This document shows positions 63,460 to 64,000 of a stretch of 64,000 nucleotides of DNA, in pieces. Source of the DNA: Oscillospiraceae bacterium (GTDB lineage Bacteria; Bacillota; Clostridia; UMGS1810); assembly GCA_015069095.1 (NCBI GenBank), contig SVJH01000001.1, positions 1 through 64,000 of the forward strand, given 5' to 3'. The translations under genes were made by a program, and so were the position numbers. The stretch's first letter is position 1. Every line of letters begins with the position of its first letter. Under the pieces are notes generated by a model. That model did no database searches and had not been told where the DNA came from. It saw nothing but the letters and a program-made list of their open reading frames with translations.

Positions 63460-64000
63460 TCAAAGGTTATGATGCTTTTTATTTTTTTTGTTTTTAATTT
63501 GTCGGTATTTAGAAGGTGACAGACCTGTATGCTTTTTGAAAAGACGTGAAAAATATGTGTAGTTATATATTCCAACGCGTTCGGCAATCATTGAAGCATT
63601 ATCCACTGTATCGGTTAGCAGTCTGGCGGCTATTTTTATTCGTTGATTGGTGATATATTCGTTTACAGTACAATTGTAGAAACTTCTAAATGATTTGTAC
63701 AGGTAGTTTTTTGAAACAAAAAATTGAGTGCATATAGTTTCAACTGTCAGATTTTCTGTAAGGTTGTTGTCAATATAATCTGTTACAGCTGCTAAAAATT
63801 CCCCGTAATCAATTTCGATTGAATTGTCAAATAAGATATGAGATATGAGCTTTATAAAGCCAGCCATTTGTTCTTCGGACAAATGTGTCATTTGATTATA
63901 GTCATTTAATGTGATGTCGTATTTATCACAGATAGATTTGTCTATGGTATTTTCCATATTTTTTTCAGGACGTACTCTGCCTATTATTATGTACGCAACG
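63460..64000 (-). CDS. AraC-family regulator, 5' end outside window
   Basis: The minus-strand frame is open to the end of the window (VAYIIIGRVRPEKN before the ATG at 63957), so that ATG is probably internal and the N-terminal sensing domain lies outside. The visible 180 residues include a linker and the C-terminal AraC domain: LTVETICTQFFVSKNYLYKS, FRSFYNCTVNEYITNQR, IAERVGIYNYTYFSRLFKK and HTGLSPSKYRQIKNKK. It is convergent with lysS, separated by the terminator at 63311. Confidence 0.85.
   Translation of the reverse strand, partial: VAYIIIGRVRPEKNMENTIDKSICDKYDITLNDYNQMTHLSEEQMAGFIKLISHILFDNSIEIDYGEFLAAVTDYIDNNLTENLTVETICTQFFVSKNYLYKSFRSFYNCTVNEYITNQRIKIAARLLTDTVDNASMIAERVGIYNYTYFSRLFKKHTGLSPSKYRQIKNKKNKKHHNL

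Noticed and set aside
1-64000. tRNA, rRNA, CRISPR array, integrase or phage genes
   Set aside because: I looked for cloverleaf-like, regular spacer-repeat and structural phage patterns and saw none I could support. A tRNA scan and a CRISPR finder would settle it.

Overview
The window is AT-rich, densely coded DNA from a low-GC Gram-positive bacterium, most likely an uncultured fibre-degrading Clostridia (Firmicutes) of gut or rumen type. This is inferred from strong AGGAGG-type ribosome binding sites, S-layer homology (SLH) proteins, copper-amine-oxidase-type stalk domains on secreted enzymes, and typical Firmicutes housekeeping genes. No rRNA, tRNA, CRISPR array, intact transposase or prophage was seen. 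The possibility that this is a metagenome assembly should be kept in mind where odd junctions are described.

Layout. 1-1.1 kb: the 3' end of an SLH gene and a small lipoprotein that appears to start with ATT. 1.6-4.2 kb: an RpiR regulator / phosphodiesterase / AEC permease operon. 4.2-14.7 kb: an AraC regulator divergent from a carbohydrate operon (GH106-like glycosidase, GH10 xylanase with stalk and duplicated binding modules, sugar isomerase-like protein, sialate-O-acetylesterase-type esterase). 14.8-20.1 kb (minus strand): a four-gene iron-sulfur cassette (a U32-peptidase-like protein and three QueG-like double-cluster proteins), followed by a secreted binding protein and a 49-residue peptide. 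20.1-27.2 kb: a graveyard of repeats and regulator fragments, a large secreted multi-module protein with a replaced 3' end, an AraC regulator, a truncated stalk protein and a truncated beta-helix protein. 27.6-37.9 kb: an AraC regulator, three Rhs fragments with possible toxin tips and immunity genes bounded by a short repeat family, a GH78 rhamnosidase and a phosphoesterase-isomerase fusion. 37.9-43.3 kb: amidohydrolase, Gfo/Idh/MocA dehydrogenase, DegT aminotransferase and two AraC regulators. 43.5-52.5 kb: a giant secreted esterase with many binding modules and a second GH10 xylanase. 52.6-63.2 kb: housekeeping genes (HIT, alaS, SLH protein, asnS, TPR, LarC-like, pseudouridine synthase, recR, greA, lysS). 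The window ends inside another AraC gene.

How the genes fit together. Much of the window looks like accessory plant-polysaccharide metabolism: two xylanases, two esterases, two rhamnosidase-type hydrolases, binding-module proteins, sugar isomerase-like and dehydrogenase enzymes, and six AraC regulators. Two 11-bp half-sites (CTTTGTTTTTT-type) exactly 21 bp apart sit just upstream of the predicted -35 at three promoters: the GH106/GH10 operon, the iron-sulfur cassette and the secreted binding protein. This suggests one AraC-type regulon joins xylan attack to the uncharacterised iron-sulfur cassette. The cassette lies between 141-bp direct repeats that carry this operator and the 3' end of its last gene. 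It is the best candidate here for an undescribed system.

The window also records active local rearrangement: a 1.56-kb block with outward-facing truncated genes that replaces the 3' ends of two convergent genes, orphan Rhs tips with the same internal scar, and seven copies of a GGGGACGGGGCAG-type repeat at cassette borders.
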